This document shows, piece after piece, positions 44,123-52,717 of a stretch of DNA of 64,000 bases. The position numbers and the translations under genes were made by a program. The DNA is taken from assembly GCA_018003015.1 (NCBI GenBank), contig JAGNEZ010000023.1, positions 1-64,000 of the forward strand. The letters are read 5' to 3'. Origin of the DNA: Phycisphaerae bacterium (GTDB taxonomy: Bacteria > Planctomycetota > Phycisphaerae > UBA1845 > PWPN01). Position 1 is the first letter of the stretch, and every line of letters starts with the position of its first letter. The notes under the pieces were generated by a model, which saw only the letters and a list, made by a program, of their open reading frames with translations, did no database searches and was not told the DNA's origin.

Positions 44123-44151
44123 TTGCGACACCCCCGTCGAATCCGTAGAAT
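44123..44151 (+). promoter_or_regulatory. Sigma70-like promoter for hflKC-like genes
   Basis: TTGCGA (44123-44128), 17-base spacer, TAGAAT (44146-44151). A transcript would start about 68 bases before ATG 44226. The divergent gap 43915-44225 otherwise shows no feature. Confidence 0.4.
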
Positions 44152-44225
44152 ACACTCTTCCGCAGGCGAGACACCCAGCGAGCCGCAGGGCAGGAGATCG
44201 GCCACAGGAGGAGATGGAAGCCGGC

Positions 44226-46031
44226 ATGAACATGTCCCTGGAGACGCTATCCTGCTCGGACTTGTTCGCCTTCGAGCCTTCGGAAGGCGCTCGCTTTGCC
44301 TCGCTCAGGATCCACCGAATTGTCACCTTGACACCCATCGGCGAGAAGGACCTGCTCCGTCTGGTCAGCAGAATCCAGTGGCCCATTGGCTCTCCACTTG
44401 CCCAGACCATCGCCGCCGCCCTGCGGGAACGCGACATCCCGCCATCACCTCCCGAGAAACCAGCCAATAACGGCAGCGGCCATTGGCACCCGATTCCCGG
44501 CCAGGGCATCGATGGAAGTATCGACGATTTCGACGTGCTGCTGGGCACGGAGCAGTTCATAGAGGACGCAGGTATTCCCATCGCGGAGCCCGCCCGGGCC
44601 GCTCTGGCCGACCATCACCGGAACCACTGGGCATCGATCCTGATCGCTGCTTTCCACCACGTCGGAACCCCCAAGGAGATCCGCCGGTCATTGCTGGGGG
44701 TGCTCGCCGTCGGGCACGAGGCCCATCCTGAAGTTCTTTCGGATGTCCCCTGCATCGCCGCGCAGGTTGATGCCGACTCGACCTCCAGGGGTGTCGAAGA
44801 GCCATGCCCCGAGATCCCCGCGAAAAGTCCCTCCCAAAACGGCAATCAGGACGAATCGGCGAGACAGCCCGGTGCGCCATCCACCCTCACTGCCGAAGAA
44901 CAGTCCGCGCTCATCCATCAGGTCTCCACGGGCACCGACACCGTAAAACCCCTCGCGACGACTGCTCCGCGGATACACGGAAGATACTCGATCCGGCCGA
45001 GGCTTACGCTCAAAAACAGGCACTCTCGACAAGCCGCAATCCTGCTTTGCTTGGCATGCCTGTCCGCCATCGCCGGTATGGCCGCATCGTGTCTCAGCGT
45101 GAACACCGACGAGGCCGTCATCGTGCAGCGATTCGGCCACATCGTTGCCGTCTGCGGACCTGGCCTTCACTTCCGACCACTGTGGCCGGTCGAGAAGCTC
45201 ACTTGGCTTCAACCCGGGTTGATACGAGAGGTCCAGATCGGCTCGCCGACCACTGACCGAGAACCCGCCTCGGCGATAACGGGCGAACGAGTCTCCAGCC
45301 TCTTCTTGACCTCGGACGCCGCCGTGCGTGTCTCCGGCCGAGTTGAGTACGCTGTCAATGATCTGGAGACTTTTGTACTCACGGTTGAGGATCCAGATCG
45401 TCTGGTCGCCGCAACGGCCGAGGCAGCGCTGGTCGAAAGCCTGGCTGGCTGCTCAATGCTGTGGGCACTCGGCCCAGAACGAGGTGTCTTCTCCACCCGC
45501 CTCAAGGACACCCTGCAGCAACGGCTGAACGCACTCGCCGCCGGCATTCGCATCCACGGGCTGATTCTGGACGAGCTGGCCCCGCCGAGAGGAACGACGT
45601 CTATCAGTATCACGGACACTTTCCATCGCCTGGCCCTGGCCGAAGCCGACAAGGCCGCCGCCATCCAGAAATCCCTGGCCGAGAAGGAGCGAACCATCGC
45701 CGATACCAAGGCCCAAGCGGCAGATCTGGTCAATGCTGCTGAAAGCGAGCGAACGAGGACAGTGGCGGCGGCCAAGGCGCTGGCTCAACGAGTCCAACTT
45801 CACCTCCGGGCCTTTCGAGACAATCCCTCCGAAGTTCGCGAGCAGCTGATTCTCAACCTGCTGATCAAGAATGCGTCCGGACGACCGAAGGTTCTGGTCG
45901 ACCCGGCGCTGAGCGGCAGAATCCAGTTCATGGTCGGAAACAGCGAACCGGCGAACACCCTCGCGCCGCCTTCCCTTCCGGCCGAGACCCAGCCTGCCGC
46001 CGCCTCACAACCCCCGGGAGGCAGACCATGA
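44226..46031 (+). CDS. HflK-like SPFH protein with decayed P-type ATPase extension
   Basis: This 601-residue protein has an unusual N-terminus. Residues about 13-165 align by eye with the phosphorylation and nucleotide-binding region of heavy-metal P-type ATPases: FAFEPSEGARF in place of FDKTGTLT, IGSPLAQTIAAALRERDIP in place of SEHPLAxAI, and HPIPGQGIDGSIDDFDVLLGTEQFIEDAGIP matching the IxGxGVxG...VLxGN...GI pattern. A linker, a membrane helix (269-291) and an SPFH domain (VNTDEAVIVQRFGHI...GPGLHFRPLWP) follow, with a coiled coil rich in Ala/Glu. HflK partners HflC to regulate FtsH. Start is 44226 or 44214. It overlaps the HflC-like gene by ATGA. Confidence 0.78.
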   Translation: MNMSLETLSCSDLFAFEPSEGARFASLRIHRIVTLTPIGEKDLLRLVSRIQWPIGSPLAQTIAAALRERDIPPSPPEKPANNGSGHWHPIPGQGIDGSIDDFDVLLGTEQFIEDAGIPIAEPARAALADHHRNHWASILIAAFHHVGTPKEIRRSLLGVLAVGHEAHPEVLSDVPCIAAQVDADSTSRGVEEPCPEIPAKSPSQNGNQDESARQPGAPSTLTAEEQSALIHQVSTGTDTVKPLATTAPRIHGRYSIRPRLTLKNRHSRQAAILLCLACLSAIAGMAASCLSVNTDEAVIVQRFGHIVAVCGPGLHFRPLWPVEKLTWLQPGLIREVQIGSPTTDREPASAITGERVSSLFLTSDAAVRVSGRVEYAVNDLETFVLTVEDPDRLVAATAEAALVESLAGCSMLWALGPERGVFSTRLKDTLQQRLNALAAGIRIHGLILDELAPPRGTTSISITDTFHRLALAEADKAAAIQKSLAEKERTIADTKAQAADLVNAAESERTRTVAAAKALAQRVQLHLRAFRDNPSEVREQLILNLLIKNASGRPKVLVDPALSGRIQFMVGNSEPANTLAPPSLPAETQPAAASQPPGGRP

Positions 46032-46981
46032 CCCCGACGCGACGGCGGAGGCTTCGACTCGCGGCCATGTCGGTAGCGGCGGCCGTCGCGATCTGCCTGC
46101 TGGCCCGCACGAGCTTCTTCGCGATTCAGGCAGATCAGGCCGCGGTCGTGTTTCGCTTTGGTTACCCAACCGGACCGTCCGCCCGCGGACCCGGCATCCA
46201 CGCCAAATGGCCCTGGGAGCAAGTGAAGATCCTCGACCGGCGGGTGCACCTCCTCGTGCTCGAACCGGCCGAGAGATACACCGCTCGACTCGAGCCGATT
46301 CTCGTGCAGCCGATCATCTGCTGGCGGGTGGCCGAAGATGCAACCGACACGTTCCTGCGAACCGTGGGAAACGAGGATTCTGCCCGGCAGCGACTGGCCG
46401 ACCTCGTGTGGGCGAGCCTCGACGCGGAACTGCCCGCCCGGCCACTCAGCCACTGGATGCGAGCCGGCAACCAAGCCCATGCGTCCACCGAGTCAGCCCT
46501 GACCCAGACGGTTCAGCAGATCGGCCAAGCCGTCCAGTCGAAAGCACACCATCTCCTCGGCCTCGATGTGCTGGACGTACGACTCCGTCGCATGGCCCAG
46601 CAGGACCGTGCAGCCGAGTCGCTGTACCGGCAGGCTAAAGCCACTATCGAGAGCGAAACGGATCGCATTCGACTCACAACCCACTTGTGCCTGGCCGAGA
46701 TCAAGGCGACGGCCAGAGCCGAGAGCGAACAGATTATCGCCCAGGCCGAATCCAGAGCCGCCGCGATTCGCGAGCAGGGTCACGCCGAGGCCGACAGAAT
46801 CCACTCGGACGCCCGACGCATGAACCCCGAACTGACCGATCTGATGCGCAAAATCGAAAGCTACCGCAAACTGGTCAACGACCATACGACAATCATCATG
46901 ACCGGCGATGAGAGCCTCTTCGGCAGGTCACCGGCGGCGTCAGCGCCGGCGAGTACGCAACCGGTTCAGCCCCCTCGCTGA
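46028..46981 (+). CDS. HflC-like SPFH protein
   Basis: This 317-residue protein has an N-terminal membrane helix (LAAMSVAAAVAICLLARTSFFAI), an SPFH domain starting IQADQAAVVFRFGYPTGPSARGPGIHAKWPWEQVKILDRRVHLL, then a coiled coil (SETDRIRLTTHLCLAEIKATARAESEQIIAQAESRA) and a typical HflC tail (YRKLVNDHTTIIMTGDESLFG). It pairs with the preceding HflK-like protein, with which it is translationally coupled. The complex would sit in the inner membrane around the FtsH protease. Confidence 0.88.
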   Translation: MTPTRRRRLRLAAMSVAAAVAICLLARTSFFAIQADQAAVVFRFGYPTGPSARGPGIHAKWPWEQVKILDRRVHLLVLEPAERYTARLEPILVQPIICWRVAEDATDTFLRTVGNEDSARQRLADLVWASLDAELPARPLSHWMRAGNQAHASTESALTQTVQQIGQAVQSKAHHLLGLDVLDVRLRRMAQQDRAAESLYRQAKATIESETDRIRLTTHLCLAEIKATARAESEQIIAQAESRAAAIREQGHAEADRIHSDARRMNPELTDLMRKIESYRKLVNDHTTIIMTGDESLFGRSPAASAPASTQPVQPPR

Positions 46982-46990
46982 CGAGCCATC

Positions 46991-48223
46991 TCACGGGACC
47001 ACGCCAGGACCTGATGGCGAGGGAGCGGCAGTGTCGACATCGTTCCCGTACAGACGCTGACCGAGCGGGTCGCGCGGAAGTACCGATGTCTCACCGGTCT
47101 TCTCGCGCCACCACCCGGCAAACCTGACCCTGGCCTCGGCCATGTCGGCCGGATTCATCAGGTTCACCGGCCGGCGCCCCAGCGTCACACTCAAAACCTC
47201 TTGCTGGATCGACCTGGCTCCGATCAGCAGAGATGCCCCCGGCTTGAGCCGCGAACAGAGATTCTCCCAGCTGTCGCCGTCAAGGATGGGCAAGATACCC
47301 CCCTGCCCGACCACATCGCCGCCCGGAGAAGGCAGGGAGTACGCGGCCTCCACCAGCACATCCATCGGCTTCAAGCCGGCGGCGGCGGCCGGTGAGTCGG
47401 CGGCCACCTCGGTCACCATCAAACCACCCTGAATCTGGCTGATGGTCAGGGGCGACGCGCCCAGCATGACTCCGGGTACGGGCAGGAAGCTCGCTCCCTC
47501 CAACGTCTTGGCAGGTTCCGCCTTGATGGTCAACTGCAGCTTTCGCTCCGGGAGACACCGCAGCAGACGAATCCTCGCCGTCGTCCCCGCCCCACGCCGC
47601 TTCACATGCCAGGTGAACCGCTCGATCTTCTCAGTCGGCACCCCGACCGGCTGAACCGCCACGGGCGGAACAACCGCCGGAAGTCCCCCCCCAACGCCGG
47701 CAACCTGGGCAGGAGCCCCACCTGCAAGAAACCACGCAACCGGCTTGCCGTCGAACTCGACGATCAGATCGCCGTCACGAACACCCGCCTTCTCCGCCGG
47801 TTGCCCCTTGAGAGCCTCGTTGACGTAAACGCAATCACCACTGCGGCCAGTGGCAGGATCCACCACGCCGCTGACCGCCATCAATCTGATTCCCAGAAAG
47901 GCCTCTTCCCCAGCCTGCAGTCGAGTCAGGTACATCTGCTCGATCACATGCCGCAAACGGAGCTTCTTCTCGTGCCCATGGATCTGACGGTACTTGGCTA
48001 CCAGCGCGTCGAGCACGGAAGCGTCGAGCCGGGCCAGCTGAACAGTGGTCCGATCACGAACCGCATAGCTCGGATGGTCCAGTCGGTCAATGAGCGAGGA
48101 GAGAACGGAGGCAGAAACCGCGGGAGCCGATGAGGTCGCGGGCCGGGACGCCGGCACGCCAGGCGAGTCGCCTACCCCTCCGTTGGCCGCCAAGAGAAGC
48201 CAGAAGACCAGCCACGCCGTCAT
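46991..48223 (-). CDS. Secreted PDZ-domain protein
   Basis: This protein of about 410 residues starts at ATG 48223 (MTAWLVFWLLLAANGG, signal peptide) with GAGG upstream; it follows the phosphotransferase stop by 14 bases. After an Ala/Ser/Pro linker, residues 40-110 form HEAT-like helices (SSLIDRLDHPSYAVRDRTTVQLARLD). A PDZ-like unit follows (EEAFLGIRLMAV...LKGQPAEKAGVRDGDLIVEFDGKPV), and a second lies near GLMVTEVAADSPAAAAGLKPMDVLVE. No protease domain is present, so it is a binding or adaptor protein. It converges on hflC with 9 bases between. Confidence 0.75.
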   Translation of the reverse strand: MTAWLVFWLLLAANGGVGDSPGVPASRPATSSAPAVSASVLSSLIDRLDHPSYAVRDRTTVQLARLDASVLDALVAKYRQIHGHEKKLRLRHVIEQMYLTRLQAGEEAFLGIRLMAVSGVVDPATGRSGDCVYVNEALKGQPAEKAGVRDGDLIVEFDGKPVAWFLAGGAPAQVAGVGGGLPAVVPPVAVQPVGVPTEKIERFTWHVKRRGAGTTARIRLLRCLPERKLQLTIKAEPAKTLEGASFLPVPGVMLGASPLTISQIQGGLMVTEVAADSPAAAAGLKPMDVLVEAAYSLPSPGGDVVGQGGILPILDGDSWENLCSRLKPGASLLIGARSIQQEVLSVTLGRRPVNLMNPADMAEARVRFAGWWREKTGETSVLPRDPLGQRLYGNDVDTAAPSPSGPGVVP

Positions 48224-48237
48224 GAGCGATCCGCCCC

Positions 48238-49284
48238 TCAAGCCCGGGCCAGCTCGATCAGCCGCTCGGCGTTCGTCCGTAGCCAAGCCACTTTCCGGCC
48301 GATCATCCGCAAGAACCGGAAACCCTCGATCCGCCCAAAGGAACCCGTAGCCGCGATCGGCATGACCGCTTCGGCGATGAGGGCTTCGATCATCAGCCAC
48401 GGGACCGCCTCGTACTGGACCATCGCCCCGTCGCAGGTTCTCTCGTAGCCATGGCGGAATTGACGGAATCGGCTTTCATCCAGCTCCGGAGGCCATTGCC
48501 GCGGATCAACGGGCCCGCCAATGATCGAGAACTGAAGCAGACCGTTCGCCAGGTCGGTCACCGACGGCAGGAGGTGCAGAGAATCATAGTCGATCACCGC
48601 CGCCACACGGCCCTCGGCGAACAACATGTTGCCCGGATGCCAATCGGCGTGAACGATCTGCACCGGCCAAGAGTAGAAGCCCGAATCATTCACCCGCTGG
48701 GCGGCATCCTCGTAAGCGTCGAACAATTGCCCAACGGTGGACAGAAGCTCCGATTCCCGACCGACCACGCTGTCATCCTTGCCGACGCTGGCCGGAACAC
48801 CATTCAGGTTGCTGCGAACCAGATTGGAGTCGTGATACCCGCGCCGGGCGGGCTCCCAATCCGAGTGGTAGTCCGCCAACAGATTGTGAAACTCGCCCAG
48901 TAGCCGACCGGCGTCGGCCGTACAGTGCCGCGAATGGTCGTAAGGACCGCCAGGCACATAGGCGAAGAGCTCGTAAATGAGCTCGTCGAGAATGACCATC
49001 GTGCCCGAACCGTCCTTGACCGGCACCAGGGCCGGAACGGGAAACCCCCGCTCCGCCAGGAAGCGCTGCACCGAATGGGCAAAGGCCACCTTGAGCGGAT
49101 GATCCCGCCCCCGAGCCCGCCGCTTGAGCAGGAAACGACCGTGGTCCGCGGTGATGATCACCTTGGGCGAGCGACGGGAACCCTTGAGCTGCTTGTCGAG
49201 CCGGGTGATCGTGCCCAGGTCGTAGCGGGATAAGACCGCCGACAGCTCCTCGGGCTGAAAATCCGCACGCAACCGACTTGGCAC
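48238..49284 (-). CDS. APH-family phosphotransferase
   Basis: This 348-residue protein starts at GTG 49284 with GGGAGG upstream. It has the aminoglycoside-phosphotransferase/choline-kinase fold: nucleotide-binding Lys in GRFLLKRRA, a hinge at LIYELFAYVPG, the Brenner motif IVHADWHPGNML with catalytic Asp, and VIDYDSL for metal. The family phosphorylates small hydroxyl compounds (homoserine, fructosamine, choline, antibiotics). There is no reason to call it a resistance gene. It sits between the LOG and PDZ genes in one minus-strand series. Confidence 0.82.
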   Translation of the reverse strand: MPSRLRADFQPEELSAVLSRYDLGTITRLDKQLKGSRRSPKVIITADHGRFLLKRRARGRDHPLKVAFAHSVQRFLAERGFPVPALVPVKDGSGTMVILDELIYELFAYVPGGPYDHSRHCTADAGRLLGEFHNLLADYHSDWEPARRGYHDSNLVRSNLNGVPASVGKDDSVVGRESELLSTVGQLFDAYEDAAQRVNDSGFYSWPVQIVHADWHPGNMLFAEGRVAAVIDYDSLHLLPSVTDLANGLLQFSIIGGPVDPRQWPPELDESRFRQFRHGYERTCDGAMVQYEAVPWLMIEALIAEAVMPIAATGSFGRIEGFRFLRMIGRKVAWLRTNAERLIELARA

Positions 49285-49295
49285 ACCCGCCTCCC

Positions 49296-50336
49296 TCAGG
49301 CCCTGTTGACCTCGTTGATCAGCAGCCGCAACCGGCCCACGCTTTTGCGGTCAAACGCCAGCGCAAGCCGGGCTTTGTCCGGCAACTCGTCGTTTTCGCC
49401 TTCGATCGGGCCAGCATGCTGCTCGATCCGGCCGCCCGTCATGATCCCGCTGAAGGTGTCATTGAGCCGCTCAAGAGCGTCCGCGGACAAAGGCGAGTTC
49501 AAACGCATCACGAAGAGGTCGTTGACGTACCGCGATGAATGGTAACGCCGGTAGAACTGGATGATCTCCTGCACCGCCGTGCCCGCATCGTCGGTCAGCT
49601 TGAACAGGTTCATATCCTCGGGTGAAATCATGTTGGTGCGCAACAGCTCCGCGGCCACATACGTCCGCCAGTGCTGCCAGTAGAAGCCACCCGGGGCATC
49701 GATCATGACGATCGGAATCGGTGCGCTCTTGCCGGTCTGGACCAGCGTCAAAGCCTCGAAGCCCTCGTCCTGCGTGCCGAATCCGCCAGGAAACAAGACG
49801 ACGGCGGAAGCCTCTTTCATGAACACCAGCTTGCGAGTGAAAAAGTACTTGAAGTTCACCAGCTTGGCATCGTCGGCGATCACCGGGTTGGTCTTCTGCT
49901 CAAACGGCAGGCGAATGGCTACCCCGAAACTGGCATCCCGACCGGCCCCGTCGTGGCCGGCACGCATGATGCCATCCCCCGCACCGGTAATCACCATCCA
50001 GTCGTTCTCCCGCATCCCGCGCGCAAATCTGTCCGCCTGGAGGTACTCAGGATGATCCGGCGGCGTGCGGCTCGAACCGAAAATCGTCACCTTGCGGATC
50101 TGAGCGTACGGGGCAAAGATCTTGAACGCATAACGCAGCTCCTTGACCGCACTGTTCAGCAACTTCAACTCGCCGCGCCCCGTGCCGTCCGCCGCAAGCC
50201 GGCATATCGTCACCATCATGTCGGCGAGAAGATCCTGGTCCGGACTGTCCGCGAACTGCTTGAGAAACGCCTCGATCGCCCGCTGCCGTTCGGGATGACC
50301 GGTCGTCTTCAATGATCGACTATGCGTGTCCGCCAT
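49296..50336 (-). CDS. LOG-family (lysine decarboxylase-like) nucleotide hydrolase
   Basis: This 346-residue protein starts at ATG 50336 with AGAGGAG upstream. It has the Rossmann-like LOG core: VTIFGSSRTPPDHPEY, MVITGAGDGIMRAGHDGAG and VVLFPGGFGTQDEGFEALT (PGGxGTxxE motif). Enzymes of this family hydrolyse nucleoside 5'-monophosphates (cytokinin riboside type, or PpnN-like). The flanks of about 75 residues at each end make it longer than plain LOG proteins, similar to the PpnN-like class. The precise substrate is open. Confidence 0.85.
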   Translation of the reverse strand: MADTHSRSLKTTGHPERQRAIEAFLKQFADSPDQDLLADMMVTICRLAADGTGRGELKLLNSAVKELRYAFKIFAPYAQIRKVTIFGSSRTPPDHPEYLQADRFARGMRENDWMVITGAGDGIMRAGHDGAGRDASFGVAIRLPFEQKTNPVIADDAKLVNFKYFFTRKLVFMKEASAVVLFPGGFGTQDEGFEALTLVQTGKSAPIPIVMIDAPGGFYWQHWRTYVAAELLRTNMISPEDMNLFKLTDDAGTAVQEIIQFYRRYHSSRYVNDLFVMRLNSPLSADALERLNDTFSGIMTGGRIEQHAGPIEGENDELPDKARLALAFDRKSVGRLRLLINEVNRA

Positions 50337-50460
50337 ACACTCCTCTGCCTTCACGACACGGCTGAACCACGAGTATACCACGGCCATGGCGCGATAACCA
50401 CAATCGGAGGAAAGCCGACACCGAAATAATCTGAGCGGCAGGCCATCGGGCGCGGAGAGG

Positions 50461-52161
50461 TCAACGGTTCTCAAGAGCCTCGATCAGAGCCCGGGCTCCG
50501 GCCAAGTGGTCCCGATACCAGTCCGGCCCCAGCTGGCCAGCCACCGGATCGACGGCAGCCCGGGCAAACGCTTCTTGATGCCCGGTGTCGCGCGCCTCAT
50601 TGAGCCATAGCAGAGAAAAACTCAAGACGCCCGCGTATAGAAAGCTGGCCGCGACGACGGGAAGAAACGCACGGCTCACCACAGCGAGGCTAAACCGCCC
50701 CTGCCGGTACCGTCGTATGTTCAGTAGAATCCATAAAGTTGCTAAAAGAATTAAAAAGAGGGAGACCATAAGCCCGGCGGCACGAAACTCGCGCACCCAC
50801 AGGGGCGGCCGCCATGGAGCACCCCCACCGACGATGCCGCGAACCAGCAACAGGGCCAGCAGCAAAACCACACCCACAACGTACACCCCCTTCAGCGACC
50901 ATCCGTACCGGCGCTCCTCCTCCACCACGCCGGCAGAGACGTACGCGACCATACCGAGGAGAATCACCGTCAGCCCGGGAAACAGAGCCACACCAACCAC
51001 CGAGGGGGCGGACAACAGCCAGGAAAAGTCGATCTCCGCAAGCGACAGAAACAGCAACATCGCCAGCAGCGGCAGAACCGGCAGGGCGGCCACACGCCAG
51101 CACCTCCATCGGCCGCCCGGCCACTTCAACTCGACGTCCGGCGGCATCCGCGTGGCAGCGACCACAATACCGACTAGAACGAGCAGCACCAGAAGGGTCA
51201 GACAACACGCCAGCGCCAACACAGAAGAAACCAGCGAAACCATGACCCGATGATGCTCACATCGGGCCAGCAGGACATGCATGGACGCTCCCATCCAGGG
51301 CAGCATGCCCACCCCGCCCGTGTCCACAACCTCGTGCCACGCGTCACCCAGAGCGGCCGCTTTGACCGCCTCCACATCGCAACGTCGTGCGTCCATGACC
51401 GGCGGCAACGGGCGATCCAGTGTTCCGCCCGCCGGGCCTGAGCCTGTCCCGGCCGCCGCACGATCCCGGGCTAGTTCCCGGCACGCCGAGGCGGTCAGCT
51501 CCGACGCCAGCAGCAACGTGCCCGGCGACGGCGAATCCAGCGCCACGTCGGTCGCTAGCCGAACAAGGACTGCATGGGCGCGAACCGCATCGGCCGCGCG
51601 CCCGGTCTCACGCCAGGCCGAAGCCCTGGCAATCAGCAACCGGGCCAGCTCCCGAAATACCCTGTCGTGAAACTGCTGAAGCCACGTGCAACTCTCCCAA
51701 GCCACAACCGCCGCCCGCCGCCGCGACACGCCTTCCCGTCCAAGAGCCTCCTCAACAACCTGACGCTGACGGAGAACATGGAGGCGGACAGGAGACGCCG
51801 AGGAGACTCTCGAGAGCCCCGCCAGCAAGGTCTCGTCGCTCCCCTGTCCCGACCGCAGCAGAAGAAGCAGGTCCAGATAATCGTACAGGCCGTTGTCCGC
51901 ATCACTTCGACGGAAGCTGTCCAGCGTCGACGGCGTGCCGCCACGCAGGCTCACCTCCTCGAACGCCCGTCGAACCGCGTTGATCTCAGGCCGCCGTGCG
52001 ATAGCGCTGGCAATGGTGCCAGGAGGAATCCGGTCGGCGTACTTCGCCATCCAGGGAACCGCCGCTTCAAGCCCCGGCACCATCTCGACAACCTGCCTGC
52101 AAATGATCTCGACGGCCGGCAGACAGCAAAGCAACAGGAAGACGCCTATCCCCCCACACAC
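50461..52161 (-). CDS. Unknown multi-spanning membrane protein
   Basis: I do not recognise this protein of about 566 residues. It has an N-terminal membrane helix (IGVFLLLCCLPAVEII), a helical soluble region at about 30-310, and seven or so helices from VSLVSSVLALACCLTLLVLLVLVGIVV to VVAASFLYAGVLSFSLLWL. The only usable start in frame is GTG 52161. The frame stays open further upstream to the TAA that ends the RidA gene, encoding a basic stretch (HGKRHKKESSAARPTGRR) that would suit a cytoplasmic N-terminus, but no standard start codon is there. Confidence 0.65.
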   Translation of the reverse strand: MCGGIGVFLLLCCLPAVEIICRQVVEMVPGLEAAVPWMAKYADRIPPGTIASAIARRPEINAVRRAFEEVSLRGGTPSTLDSFRRSDADNGLYDYLDLLLLLRSGQGSDETLLAGLSRVSSASPVRLHVLRQRQVVEEALGREGVSRRRAAVVAWESCTWLQQFHDRVFRELARLLIARASAWRETGRAADAVRAHAVLVRLATDVALDSPSPGTLLLASELTASACRELARDRAAAGTGSGPAGGTLDRPLPPVMDARRCDVEAVKAAALGDAWHEVVDTGGVGMLPWMGASMHVLLARCEHHRVMVSLVSSVLALACCLTLLVLLVLVGIVVAATRMPPDVELKWPGGRWRCWRVAALPVLPLLAMLLFLSLAEIDFSWLLSAPSVVGVALFPGLTVILLGMVAYVSAGVVEEERRYGWSLKGVYVVGVVLLLALLLVRGIVGGGAPWRPPLWVREFRAAGLMVSLFLILLATLWILLNIRRYRQGRFSLAVVSRAFLPVVAASFLYAGVLSFSLLWLNEARDTGHQEAFARAAVDPVAGQLGPDWYRDHLAGARALIEALENR

Positions 52162-52242
52162 CCAAGGCGAACGGGAGAAACGTCTCCCGGTAGGACGTGC
52201 TGCAGAAGACTCCTTCTTGTGGCGCTTGCCGTGGCTGATGGG

Positions 52243-52707
52243 TTATCCCCGCACTTGTGCGATCAGTTCAATCTCCACCGCCGCATCGAGGGGAAGCTCG
52301 GCGGCCCCGACCGCGGCCCGGACATGCCGACCGGCCTCGCCGAAAACCGCCACCAGGAAGTCGCTCGCTCCGTTGGCAACCTTCGCCTGATCAGTGAAGC
52401 CCGGCCCGCTGTTCACGAATACACCGAGCCGAACGATGCGAACCATGTTGTCCAGCCCACCCAGGGCGGCCGCAATCTGAGCCAGCCCGTTCAGTGCGGC
52501 AACCTTGGCTCCTTCCGCCGCCTCCTCGATGGTCACGGCCGTGCCCACTTTGCCTCGGGCAACCAAAGTGCCCGCTCGCGTCGGGAGCTGCCCACTGACG
52601 AAAACCAGATCGCCGGCTCGCACGCAGGGAACATAGGAGCCCACCGGCTTGGGAGCCTCAGGCAAAGTCAGTCCCAGTTCCCTCAATCGCTCGTTGACGT
52701 TGCCCAC
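52243..52707 (-). CDS. RidA/YjgF-family protein
   Basis: This 154-residue protein starts at GTG 52707 with GAGGAG seven bases upstream. Motifs are FVSGQLPTRAG, AAEGAKVAALNGLAQIAAALGGLDNMVRIVRLGVFVNS and a C-terminal VEIELIAQVRG. The group is the slightly larger COG0251 branch that starts with ERLRELGLTLPEAPKPVGSYVP. The Arg that anchors carboxylates in RidA deaminases is not clearly in place, so enamine deaminase activity is uncertain. It follows scpA by ten bases. Confidence 0.88.
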   Translation of the reverse strand: MGNVNERLRELGLTLPEAPKPVGSYVPCVRAGDLVFVSGQLPTRAGTLVARGKVGTAVTIEEAAEGAKVAALNGLAQIAAALGGLDNMVRIVRLGVFVNSGPGFTDQAKVANGASDFLVAVFGEAGRHVRAAVGAAELPLDAAVEIELIAQVRG

Positions 52708-52717
52708 CGTTCACTCC

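Noticed and set aside
48238-49284. Antibiotic resistance phosphotransferase
   Set aside because: The fold is shared by many metabolic kinases and there is no specific resistance signature or mobile context.
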